Assembly (NCBI GenBank): GCA_050245915.1
Contig: JBFWWZ010000022.1
Coordinates: 1-41,931 of the forward strand
Direction of reading: 5' to 3'
Origin: JBDSKH01 sp050245915
Lineage (GTDB): Bacteria > Actinomycetota > Actinomycetes > Actinomycetales > Microbacteriaceae
Length of the DNA: 41,931 nucleotides
Shown: positions 15,423-24,492 of the stretch, in pieces
Layout of the letters: each line of letters opens with the position of its first letter
Position numbering within the stretch: position 1 is the first letter of the stretch
Made by a program: the position numbers and the translations under genes
The notes under the pieces: generated by a model
Told to the model about the DNA's origin: nothing
What the model saw: only the letters and a program-made list of their open reading frames with translations
Database searches by the model: none

Positions 15423-16238
15423 ATGCTCCTGCTCGCCGCGACGCCGATCGGCAACCTCGGAGACGCCTCCCGGCGCCTGATCGAGGCGCTCGAGGCGGCC
15501 GAGGTGATCGCCGCGGAGGACACCCGCACGACCGTGCAGCTGTTGCGCGCACTCGGCATCGCGAACCGGCCGCGGCTGATCGCCCTGCACGAGCACAACG
15601 AGCGCGACCGGGCCGCCGAGCTGGCGGAGCTCGCGCGCGACACCGACCTGGTGCTGGTGTCGGATGCCGGCATGCCGACGGTCAGCGACCCCGGCTTCGT
15701 CCTGGTGCAGGCGGCGATCGCGGCGGGGGTGCAGGTGTCGGTGCTTCCAGGCCCCTCGGCGGTGCTCGCCGCGCTCGCGGTGAGCGGACTCCCCACCGAC
15801 CGGTTCGTGTTCGAGGGCTTCCTGCCGCGCAAGGGCAGGCTCCCCGCGCTGCGCGCGCTCGCCTCCGAGCCGCGCACGCTGGTGTTCTTCGAGTCGCCCC
15901 ACCGGATCGCCGACGCCCTCCGCGACCTGGTCACCGCGTTCGGCCCTGGCCGGCCCGCGGTGCTCTGCCGCGAGCTGACGAAGCTGCACGAGGAGGTGGC
16001 ACGCGGCACCCTCGCCGAGCTCGCGGAGCGCTTCGCCGACGGCGCCCGCGGGGAGCTCGTGATCGTCGTCGGGGGCGCCCCGGCGGGTGAGGCGTCGCTG
16101 GAGGACGGGGTCGCCCGGGTGCTGCAGCTGGTGCAGGCGGGCGGCGGTCTCAAGGAGGCCTCGGCGGAGGTCGCGGCACACACCGGACTGTCGCGCCGGG
16201 AATTGTACGAAGCGGCTATTCGCTCGCGCCCATCCTGA
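15423..16238 (+). CDS. rsmI: 16S rRNA (cytidine(1402)-2'-O)-methyltransferase
   Basis: RsmI methylates the 2'-OH of C1402 in the ribosomal decoding centre. The 271-residue protein shows the family's tetrapyrrole-methylase-like fold: LLAATPIGNLGDAS at the N-terminus, AEDTRTTVQLL, VSDAGMPTVSDPG, LPGPSAVLAAL, GFLPRKG and FFESPHRI. Length is normal. It diverges from pmt with only 17 bases between starts, so its promoter must reach into the pmt 5' end; I could not assign a clear -10. Confidence 0.94.
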   Translation: MLLLAATPIGNLGDASRRLIEALEAAEVIAAEDTRTTVQLLRALGIANRPRLIALHEHNERDRAAELAELARDTDLVLVSDAGMPTVSDPGFVLVQAAIAAGVQVSVLPGPSAVLAALAVSGLPTDRFVFEGFLPRKGRLPALRALASEPRTLVFFESPHRIADALRDLVTAFGPGRPAVLCRELTKLHEEVARGTLAELAERFADGARGELVIVVGGAPAGEASLEDGVARVLQLVQAGGGLKEASAEVAAHTGLSRRELYEAAIRSRPS

Positions 16239-16241
16239 GAG

Positions 16242-16277
16242 TACGGTGTGTGCCGGTGCACGACGATGTGCACACGA
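16242..16277 (+). promoter_or_regulatory. Probable promoter and operator region before APC permease
   Basis: TACGGT at 16242-16247 is a plausible -10. It is followed by two copies of the palindrome GTGCAC at 16256-16261 and 16268-16273, within a GTGTGTGC...GTGCACAC context. The start codon at 16288 has an AAAGGG ribosome site, so this gene is not leaderless. The repeated palindromes lie just past the likely transcription start, a usual repressor position. Confidence 0.35.
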
Positions 16278-16287
16278 AAGGGCTGAC

Positions 16288-17796
16288 ATGTCAGAGAAGT
16301 CCCCCGCCTCGTCGACGGCGACAGACAGCGCCGACGCCGAGCATCTCAAGACGCTCGGTTACGACGAGGGTTTCAAGCGATCCATGTCCCTCTGGGCGAA
16401 CTTCGCCCTCGGATTCACCTATCTCTCGCCGCTGGTGGGCATCTACTCGATCTTCGCCCTCGGCCTCGCCACGGGCGGTCCGCCGTCGGTGTTCTGGCTC
16501 TTCATCGTCGGCGGCGGTCAGCTGCTCGTCGCCCTCGTCTTCGGCGAGGTCGTCTCGCAGTACCCGATCGCCGGCGGCATCTACCCGTGGGCGCGGCGTC
16601 TCTGGGGCAAGCGGTACGCGTGGATGGCGGCCTGGGTCTACATCTGGGCCCTGATCGTCACGATCGTCGCGGTCTCCGAGTTCGGCAGCGGCTTCTTCGC
16701 CAGCCTGTTCGGCCTGGAGTACACGCCGCTGGTCGGCTTGATCCTCACGGTCGTGCTGCTGCTGGTCGCCCTGGTGATCAACTTCACGGGGACCAAGACC
16801 CTCGCGCGGGTGGCGACCATCGGCCTCGCCGCCGAGCTTGCCGGCGTGGTGCTGCTCGGGCTCTACCTGCTGATCTTCCAGCGCAAGAACGACTTCTCGG
16901 TGTTCTTCGACAGCATGGGGACCGAGGCGGCGCACGGCGGCAACTACGCGGCGGCGTTCCTCGGCGCGGCGCTCATCGGCCTGTTCCTGTTCTACGGGTT
17001 CGAGGCCTGCGGCGACGTGGCGGAGGAGGTCAAGGACCCCAGCCGCCGCATCCCCCGCGCCATGGTGATGACGATCCTGGTGGGCGGCGTCTCCGCGCTG
17101 TTCTCCTTCGCCGGGTACGTGCTGGCGGCGCCGAACCTGGCCGACATCGTGGCCGGCAACGACTCGGATCCGATCCCCGGCATCCTGGATGCCTCGCTCG
17201 GCCCGGTGGGCGCGAAGATCTTCCTGGTCATCGCGGTCGTCGCGTTCCTGTCGTGCACGCTGAGCCTGCAGGCGGCGGCCAGCCGGCTGCTGTACTCGTT
17301 CGGGCGCGACGGCATGATCCCCGGACACAGGTGGCTCGCACACGTGTCGCCGCGCACCGCGGTGCCGGCGCGTGCGCTGGTGGTCGCGTGCGTCATCCCG
17401 ATCATCATCGCGGTCGGGGTGTACTTCAACGCGTCGCTCCTGGTGCAGGTGACCTCGTTCGCCGTGTTCGGCATCTACTGGTCGTTCCAGTCGGTGGTGC
17501 TCGCCGCGCTGCGGCAGCGGTTCAAGGGCTGGAAGCCGGCGGGTCCGTTCAACCTCGGCGTCTGGGGCTGGGTGGTGAACATCGCCGCGCTCGCCTACGG
17601 GCTGTTCGCGATGTTCCTGCTGGCGCGGCCGGGTGAGTCGGGCGATGTCGGCGTCGACTGGATCGTGCTGATCGGGTTCGGGGTCGTGTTCGTCGTCGGC
17701 CTGCTCTACCTGCTGATCGCGCGTCCGACCAGCAAGTCCGACGCGGCCGAGGGCGACGCGATCGAGGTCGCCGAGAAGCTGCGGGCCAAGGCCTGA
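16288..17796 (+). CDS. APC-family amino acid permease
   Basis: The 502-residue integral membrane protein has about twelve helices and belongs to the amino acid-polyamine-organocation superfamily. Family patterns are FALGFTYLSPLVGIYSIF at helix 1, GEVVSQYPIAGGIYPWARR, YGFEACGDVAEEVKDPSRRIPRA after helix 6, and SRLLYSFGRDGMIPG. The long N-terminal tail and the helix 1 pattern resemble GABA/choline-type permeases (BAT1/GabP group), but the substrate is uncertain. An AAAGGG ribosome site lies about seven bases before the ATG. It appears to be a single-gene unit between rsmI and metG. Confidence 0.88.
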   Translation: MSEKSPASSTATDSADAEHLKTLGYDEGFKRSMSLWANFALGFTYLSPLVGIYSIFALGLATGGPPSVFWLFIVGGGQLLVALVFGEVVSQYPIAGGIYPWARRLWGKRYAWMAAWVYIWALIVTIVAVSEFGSGFFASLFGLEYTPLVGLILTVVLLLVALVINFTGTKTLARVATIGLAAELAGVVLLGLYLLIFQRKNDFSVFFDSMGTEAAHGGNYAAAFLGAALIGLFLFYGFEACGDVAEEVKDPSRRIPRAMVMTILVGGVSALFSFAGYVLAAPNLADIVAGNDSDPIPGILDASLGPVGAKIFLVIAVVAFLSCTLSLQAAASRLLYSFGRDGMIPGHRWLAHVSPRTAVPARALVVACVIPIIIAVGVYFNASLLVQVTSFAVFGIYWSFQSVVLAALRQRFKGWKPAGPFNLGVWGWVVNIAALAYGLFAMFLLARPGESGDVGVDWIVLIGFGVVFVVGLLYLLIARPTSKSDAAEGDAIEVAEKLRAKA

Positions 17797-17824
17797 GCAC
17801 CAGGTAACGTTCCGCGGGGCTCGG

Positions 17825-17830
17825 TACGAT
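17825..17830 (+). promoter_or_regulatory. -10 hexamer (TACGAT) for leaderless metG
   Basis: TACGAT ends 8 nt before the metG ATG at 17839; no T-box or other leader fits. Confidence 0.5.
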
Positions 17831-17838
17831 GGGTCATC

Positions 17839-19410
17839 ATGCCCTCGCCGAGCCCCGCCGGGCGTAGCTTCTACATCGCGACGCCCATCTTCTACGTCAA
17901 CGACGTGCCCCACATCGGTCACGCGTACACCGAGGTGGCCGCCGACGTGCTGGCGCGCTGGCACCGCCAGGCCGGCGACGACACCTGGCTCCTCACGGGC
18001 ACCGACGAGCATGGGCAGAAGATCCTGCGCACCGCGGTGGCGAACGACACCACCCCGAAGGCCTGGGCCGACAAGCTCGTCGCCGACGCGTGGAAGCCGC
18101 TTCTCGAGACCATCGACATCGCCAACGACGACTTCATCCGCACCACCGACGAGCGGCACGAGGTCGCGGTGGCGACCTTCCTGCAGCAGCTCTACGACGA
18201 CGGCCACATCTACGAGGGCGAGTACGAGGGCTACTACTGCGTGGGCTGCGAGGAGTACAAGCAGCTCGACGACCTCATGGAGACCGAGGACGGCGACTAC
18301 GCGGGGCAGAAGCTCTGCAAGATCCACTCCCGGCCGGTCGAGGTGCTGAAGGAGAAGAACTACTTCTTCCGGATGAGCGACTTCCAGCAGCAGCTGCTCG
18401 ACCTGTACGCGAGCCGGCCCGACTTCGTCCAGCCGGAGAGCGTGCGCAACGAGATCATCCAGTTCGTGTCGCAGGGCCTCGACGACCTGTCGATCTCGCG
18501 CTCCACGTTCGACTGGGGCGTCAAGGTGCCGTGGGACCCCACCCACGTCGTCTACGTCTGGTTCGACGCGCTGCTCAACTACATCAGCGCCGTCGGTTAC
18601 GGTGTGGATGACGCCCGGTTCGCCCGGCGCTGGCCCGCCTACCAGCTGGTGGGCAAAGACATCGCCCGGTTCCACGCGGTGATCTGGCCGGCCATGCTGA
18701 TGGCCGCGGGCCTCGACGTGCCCCACCGGGTGTTCGGCCACGGCTGGCTGCTGGTCGGCGGCGAGAAGATGTCGAAATCGAAGCTGACCGGCATCGCGCC
18801 GCAGCAGATCACCGACGTGTTCGGCTCCGACGCGTTCCGGTACTACTTCCTGCGGGCGATCACCTTCGGGCAGGACGGCTCGTTCTCGTGGGAGGGGCTG
18901 TCCGACCGATATCACGCGGAGCTCGCCAACGGGTTCGGCAACCTCGCCTCCCGCGTGATCGCGATGGTGGAGCGGTACCGCGACGGCGAGGTGCCGTCCG
19001 CCCCGGTCGACGCCCGGTTCGACGAGCTCGCGCGCACCGTGACGCAGGCGGCCGACGCCGCGATCGAGCGGTTCGCCATCAACGAGGCGATCGCCCAGGT
19101 CTGGACCCTCGTCGACGAGCTCAACGGCTATATCACCGACACCGAGCCGTGGAAGCTGGCGAAGGATCCGGCGAAGGCGGCGGAGCTGGATGCGGTGCTC
19201 GCCACCGCGGTCCAGGTGCTCGGCACGCTGGCGATCCTGCTGTCTCCGGTGATGCCGAATGCGACGGAACGGCTGTGGACCGCGATCGGCGGTGACGGGG
19301 TGCTGCGCGAGCAGGACGTCCGCCGCGCCTACGAGTGGCCGGCGACCGGCCGGGTCGCCGCGATCGAGGGCACGCTCTTCCCCCGCATCGAGGAGCCGGT
19401 CACGGTTTGA
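17839..19410 (+). CDS. metG: Methionyl-tRNA synthetase
   Basis: This class I synthetase charges tRNA-Met. The 523-residue protein carries the HIGH signature (PHIGHAY, residues 25-28) and KMSKS at about 310-314. It also has a single-zinc connective domain seen as YCVGCEEYK followed by LCKIH. The length shows that the C-terminal dimerisation domain is absent, as in the short form common in actinobacteria. tatD starts inside its stop codon (TTGA), and rsmA and ispE follow, giving a metG-tatD-rsmA-ispE run that is conserved in many Gram-positive genomes. Confidence 0.96.
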   Translation: MPSPSPAGRSFYIATPIFYVNDVPHIGHAYTEVAADVLARWHRQAGDDTWLLTGTDEHGQKILRTAVANDTTPKAWADKLVADAWKPLLETIDIANDDFIRTTDERHEVAVATFLQQLYDDGHIYEGEYEGYYCVGCEEYKQLDDLMETEDGDYAGQKLCKIHSRPVEVLKEKNYFFRMSDFQQQLLDLYASRPDFVQPESVRNEIIQFVSQGLDDLSISRSTFDWGVKVPWDPTHVVYVWFDALLNYISAVGYGVDDARFARRWPAYQLVGKDIARFHAVIWPAMLMAAGLDVPHRVFGHGWLLVGGEKMSKSKLTGIAPQQITDVFGSDAFRYYFLRAITFGQDGSFSWEGLSDRYHAELANGFGNLASRVIAMVERYRDGEVPSAPVDARFDELARTVTQAADAAIERFAINEAIAQVWTLVDELNGYITDTEPWKLAKDPAKAAELDAVLATAVQVLGTLAILLSPVMPNATERLWTAIGGDGVLREQDVRRAYEWPATGRVAAIEGTLFPRIEEPVTV

Positions 19411-20366
19411 CGGACGCGCCGGTCGAGGACCAGTTCCCCCCGCTGCCCGAGGCCCTCGTGGTCCCGGTCTACGACAACCACACCCATCTCGACCATGACC
19501 GGGTCTCGACAGGCTCGACCACCGGTGTCTCGACCACCGGGTGGCTCGAACCGCGCGAGCAGCTGGACCGCGCCTCCGCCGTCGGTGTGCGCGGCGTCGT
19601 GCAGGTCGGCACCGACCTCGAGACCTCCCGCTGGAGCGCCGAGCTCGCCTCGCACGAGCCGCGGGTGCTCGCGGCCGTCGCGCTGCATCCGAACGAGGCG
19701 GCCGAGCTGACCGACGCGCAGCTCGACGAGCAGCTGGCCGCGATCGCCGCATTGGCCGGGATGGCGCGGGTGCGCGCGATCGGCGAGACCGGCCTGGATT
19801 TCTTCCGCACCACCGGCGACGCCGGCCGGGCCAGGCAGGTGCGGAGCTTCGAGGCGCACATCGCGATCGCCAAGGAGTACGGCCTGGCGCTGCAGATCCA
19901 CGACCGCGACGCCCACGAGGCCGTCGTCGAGACGCTCGACCGGGTGGGCGCGCCGGAGCGCACCGTCTTCCACTGCTTCAGCGGCGATGCGGCGTTCGCG
20001 AGACTCGTCGCCGACCGCGGCTGGTTCCTGTCGTTCGCGGGCACCGTCACGTTCAAGAACGCCGGCGGTCTGCGTGACGCTCTCGACGCGATTCCGCGCG
20101 CCAGCATCCTGCTCGAGACGGACGCCCCCTATCTGACCCCGATGCCGTACCGCGGGCGGCCGAACTCGAGCTACCTGATCCCGCACACCCTGCGGGCGAT
20201 GGCCGCGCACCTCGGCACGGACGCGTCGATGCTGGCGGCGCAGATCTCGTCGAACACCGAGCTCGTCTACGGCCGCTGGGACGACGAGCCGGTCGCGCCT
20301 CCGCCCGGCCCGTTCGACCCGCACCCGGAGTCCGGCGGCGCGGGCGACCCCGAGTGGCAGGGATAG
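19407..20366 (+). CDS. tatD: TatD-family metal-dependent hydrolase (DNase)
   Basis: TatD proteins are divalent-metal nucleases of the amidohydrolase fold. The 319-residue protein shows the metal ligands HTHLDHD (residues 25-31), GETGLDFFR, LQIHDRDAHE, VFHCFSG and LLETDAPYL. The TTG start overlaps the metG stop by four bases and gives translational coupling. Residues 33-40 (VSTGSTTG) are coded by an exact copy of the dispersed repeat, and VSTT follows. This lengthens the loop between the first metal motif and helix 1, where related proteins vary. An earlier in-frame codon inside metG is possible but unlikely. Confidence 0.93.
   Translation: MTDAPVEDQFPPLPEALVVPVYDNHTHLDHDRVSTGSTTGVSTTGWLEPREQLDRASAVGVRGVVQVGTDLETSRWSAELASHEPRVLAAVALHPNEAAELTDAQLDEQLAAIAALAGMARVRAIGETGLDFFRTTGDAGRARQVRSFEAHIAIAKEYGLALQIHDRDAHEAVVETLDRVGAPERTVFHCFSGDAAFARLVADRGWFLSFAGTVTFKNAGGLRDALDAIPRASILLETDAPYLTPMPYRGRPNSSYLIPHTLRAMAAHLGTDASMLAAQISSNTELVYGRWDDEPVAPPPGPFDPHPESGGAGDPEWQG
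19502..19523 (+). repeat. Dispersed 22-base repeat, copy in tatD
   Basis: Exact copy; a partial second copy (GTGTCTCGACCACC) follows at 19525-19538. Read as VSTGSTTGVSTT. Confidence 0.75.
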
Positions 20367-21190
20367 TGGCGCTTCTGGGTCCCGCCGAGATCCGGGATCT
20401 CGCGGAACGGCTCGACCTGCAGCCCACCAAGAAGCTCGGGCAGAACTTCGTCGTCGACGGCAACACGGTCCGCAAGATCGTGCGCACGGCCGGGGTCGCC
20501 CCGGGCGACGAGGTGCTCGAGGTCGGGCCGGGCCTCGGCTCGCTGACGCTGGGCCTGCTCGAGGCGGGCGCCCGCGTCACGGCCGTCGAACTCGACGGCC
20601 GGCTCGCGGAGCTGCTGCCGCACACCGTCTCCGAGCTGCAGCCCGGAGCCGAGCTCACGGTGATCCACGACGACGCCCTCCGCGTCGACGTGCCGGGAGA
20701 GCCGAGGCGCCTCGTCGCCAACCTGCCGTACAACGTCTCCGTGCCCGTGCTGCTGCATCTGCTCGCGACGGTGCCGTCGCTCGAGACCGCGCTCGTGATG
20801 GTGCAGGCGGAGGTCGGTCAGCGCATCGCGGCCCGCCCCGGGTCGAAGATCTACGGCTCGCCGAGCGTGAAGGCCGCCTGGTACGGCCGGTGGTCGCTCG
20901 CCGGGACCGTGAGCAGGCAGGTGTTCTGGCCGGTGCCCAACGTCGACTCGGTGCTGGTCGCGTACGAGCGCGGACCGGTGCACGGCACACCCCGGGAGCG
21001 CGACGCCGTCTTCGCCCTCGTCGACGCCGCGTTCGGGCAGCGGCGCAAGATGCTGCGCCAGGCGCTGGGTGGGCTTCTGGGCGGTGCCGCCGCGGCATCC
21101 ACCCGTCTGGAGGCCGCCGGACTCGACCCGACCGCCCGTGGCGAGCAGCTGTCCGTCGACGATTTCACGGCCCTCGCCCGCGCTGTCTAG
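20354..21190 (+). CDS. rsmA: 16S rRNA (adenine(1518)-N(6)/adenine(1519)-N(6))-dimethyltransferase
   Basis: RsmA (KsgA) dimethylates A1518 and A1519 of 16S rRNA during small-subunit assembly. The 278-residue protein has KKLGQNFVVDGN at the N-terminus, the SAM loop EVGPGLGSLTLGLLEAG, VTAVELDGRL, and the catalytic NLPYNVSVPVL. The GTG at 20354 overlaps tatD by 13 bases. GTG at 20366, overlapping by one base, is an equal alternative that removes four residues. It lies in the metG-tatD-rsmA-ispE run. Confidence 0.95.
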   Translation: MAGIVALLGPAEIRDLAERLDLQPTKKLGQNFVVDGNTVRKIVRTAGVAPGDEVLEVGPGLGSLTLGLLEAGARVTAVELDGRLAELLPHTVSELQPGAELTVIHDDALRVDVPGEPRRLVANLPYNVSVPVLLHLLATVPSLETALVMVQAEVGQRIAARPGSKIYGSPSVKAAWYGRWSLAGTVSRQVFWPVPNVDSVLVAYERGPVHGTPRERDAVFALVDAAFGQRRKMLRQALGGLLGGAAAASTRLEAAGLDPTARGEQLSVDDFTALARAV

Positions 21191-21193
21191 GGT
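21188..21193 (+). promoter_or_regulatory. Possible -10 (TAGGGT) or ribosome site region before ispE
   Basis: TAGGGT begins with the rsmA stop codon and ends 6 nt before the ispE ATG. GGAGG lies within that gap only one base before the ATG, too close for an ideal ribosome site. Either internal promoter or upstream co-transcription could serve. Confidence 0.3.
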
Positions 21194-21199
21194 GGAGGA

Positions 21200-22123
21200 A
21201 TGACGGGGCGCGAGGTGCATGTGAGGGCCCCCGGCAAGATCAACGTCTTCCTCAAAGTGGGCTCCGTCATGGACGACGGCTACCACGATGTGGCGATCGC
21301 CTACCAGGCGGTGTCGCTCTACGAAGAGGTGCGGGTCGCCGAGGCCGACGACTTCTCGGTGGAGGTCGCGGGCACCGTCGACATCAGCCGGGTGCCGACC
21401 GACGGGGCCAACATCGCGATCTCCGCGGCCCGGCTGCTGGCTGCCAAGACCGGGTACAGCGGCGGGGCGCGCATCCGCATCGACAAGCACGTGCCGGTCA
21501 CCGGCGGCATGGGGGGCGGGTCGGCGGATGCGGCGGCCACCCTGCTCGCCTGCGATGCGCTCTGGGGTACCGAGCTGCCCCGCGACGAGATGCTGGAGCT
21601 CGCTCGCAAGCTGGGCGCGGACGTGCCGTTCGCCCTCACCGGCGGCACCGCGATCGGCACCGGACGCGGCGACGAGCTCAGCCCCGCGCTCGCCCAGGGC
21701 AGCTTCTCGTGGGTGCTGGCGCTCGCCGACTTCGGCCTGTCGACGCCGGAGGTGTACAGCGAGCTCGACCGGCATCGCGAACGGCATGCGCAGGACATCT
21801 TCCCCGCCGACCCGAGCCCCGTCGTCGACACCGATGTGCTGCAGGCGCTGCGGGCCGGTGACCCCCGGATGCTCGCGGCGGCGATGCACAACGACCTGCA
21901 GGCGCCCGCGCTGCACCTCGAGCCGTCACTGGCGGGCGTGCTGGAGCTCGGGGAGCAGAACGGCGCGCTCGCCGGCATCGTCTCCGGCTCGGGTCCGACC
22001 GTGGCGTTCCTCGTCGCCGACCCCGACTCGGCGCTCGAGCTGCAGGTCGCCCTGTCGGCGTCCGGGCTGAACGTGGTTCGGGCCACCGGGCCGGTGCACG
22101 GCGCGCGCATCGTCGGCGACTGA
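21200..22123 (+). CDS. ispE: 4-diphosphocytidyl-2-C-methyl-D-erythritol kinase
   Basis: IspE phosphorylates CDP-methylerythritol in the MEP isoprenoid pathway. The 307-residue GHMP kinase has VRAPGKINVFLKVG at the N-terminus, the ATP loop PVTGGMGGGSADAAAT near residues 100-115, DVPFALTGGTAIGTGRG, and GIVSGSGPTVAFL at the C-terminus. Length is normal. It ends the metG-tatD-rsmA-ispE run and converges with the toxin gene 16 bases away. Confidence 0.95.
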   Translation: MTGREVHVRAPGKINVFLKVGSVMDDGYHDVAIAYQAVSLYEEVRVAEADDFSVEVAGTVDISRVPTDGANIAISAARLLAAKTGYSGGARIRIDKHVPVTGGMGGGSADAAATLLACDALWGTELPRDEMLELARKLGADVPFALTGGTAIGTGRGDELSPALAQGSFSWVLALADFGLSTPEVYSELDRHRERHAQDIFPADPSPVVDTDVLQALRAGDPRMLAAAMHNDLQAPALHLEPSLAGVLELGEQNGALAGIVSGSGPTVAFLVADPDSALELQVALSASGLNVVRATGPVHGARIVGD

Positions 22124-22139
22124 CTGCCCTCGTCGCCGC

Positions 22140-22403
22140 TCAGAGATCGCGGTAGACCTCACGACGGTGCTCGGTCGCGACGACCAGCACGACGAGCACC
22201 CCGTCGTCGATGGAGGCCAGGATCCGGTAGTCGCCGACGCGGTACCGCCAGAACGGCTCGCCGATGAGCGGCCGTCCCTGTTGCCGCGGGTTCTCGCGGT
22301 CGAGCGTCTGCTTCAGGAACCGTTCGATGCGCAAGCGGGCCGGCCGGTCGAGCTTCGCGATCTGCTTCAGGGCATTCGGCGTGATCTGGACGCGGTAGGT
22401 CAC
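22140..22403 (-). CDS. RelE/ParE-type toxin
   Basis: The 87-residue protein has the RelE fold pattern: YRVQITPNALKQIAKLD at the N-terminus, then WRYRVGDYRILASIDD and the C-terminal EHRREVYRDL with the basic and tyrosine residues typical of mRNA-cleaving RelE toxins. The GTG start overlaps the antitoxin stop (GTGA), so translation is coupled and the antitoxin is made first. By family knowledge it would cleave mRNA at the ribosome and be neutralised by the upstream partner. Confidence 0.88.
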   Translation of the reverse strand: MTYRVQITPNALKQIAKLDRPARLRIERFLKQTLDRENPRQQGRPLIGEPFWRYRVGDYRILASIDDGVLVVLVVATEHRREVYRDL

Positions 22404-22633
22404 TCCCCGAGAGCTCCGAAGTCGACGTCGTCGACATCGATCGCCGCCTCATCCGAGTCACGGAACTCGGCGAGAGCGTCTTTGGCGAGGAAGTAGTCCT
22501 CCCAGTCGTCGAGGAAGCCGGCGATCGCCTCGGTCGCGTAGAACGCCTTGCTGCGCCCGGTGCGCACGGCGAGCTGCTCGAGTCGCCGGTCGAGCTCTTC
22601 ATCGAGCCGCACATTCACCTGCCTGGTCGCCAT
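22400..22633 (-). CDS. RelB/RHH-type antitoxin
   Basis: The 77-residue protein begins with a ribbon-helix-helix DNA-binding segment (TRQVNVRLDEELDRRLEQLA...) and ends in an acidic tail likely to bind the toxin (about residues 52-77). The ATG at 22633 is preceded by a strong GGAGGA seven bases away; an in-frame TTG further up is rejected. It should repress its own promoter at the palindrome 22648-22659. Confidence 0.88.
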   Translation of the reverse strand: MATRQVNVRLDEELDRRLEQLAVRTGRSKAFYATEAIAGFLDDWEDYFLAKDALAEFRDSDEAAIDVDDVDFGALGE

Positions 22634-22640
22634 GGTCGTG

Positions 22641-22646
22641 TCCTCC
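22641..22646 (-). promoter_or_regulatory. Ribosome binding site of antitoxin
   Basis: GGAGGA on the minus strand lies 7 nt before the ATG at 22633 and decides the start. Many neighbours have no such site. Confidence 0.7.
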
Positions 22647-22647
22647 G

Positions 22648-22659
22648 TATACGAGTATA
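22648..22659 (-). promoter_or_regulatory. Toxin-antitoxin promoter -10 and operator
   Basis: TATACGAGTATA has perfect five-base arms around GA. Its minus-strand half, TATACT (22659-22654), is a near-consensus -10. An RHH antitoxin bound here would block transcription of its own operon. Confidence 0.6.
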
Positions 22660-22664
22660 GCAAC

Positions 22665-22670
22665 TAGCCT
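22665..22670 (+). promoter_or_regulatory. -10 hexamer (TAGCCT) for leaderless ABC-F gene
   Basis: TAGCCT ends 7 nt before the ATG at 22678. Confidence 0.5.
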
Positions 22671-22677
22671 GGTCACG

Positions 22678-24489
<1,812 letters not shown>

Positions 24490-24492
24490 TCC

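Noticed and set aside
12392..15480. Two long plus-strand open frames across metY and pmt
   Set aside because: They are antisense to genes with clear PLP and GT39 motifs and have low-complexity translation.
17797..17838. T-box leader for metG
   Set aside because: The 42-base gap is far too short and the -10 is beside the start codon.
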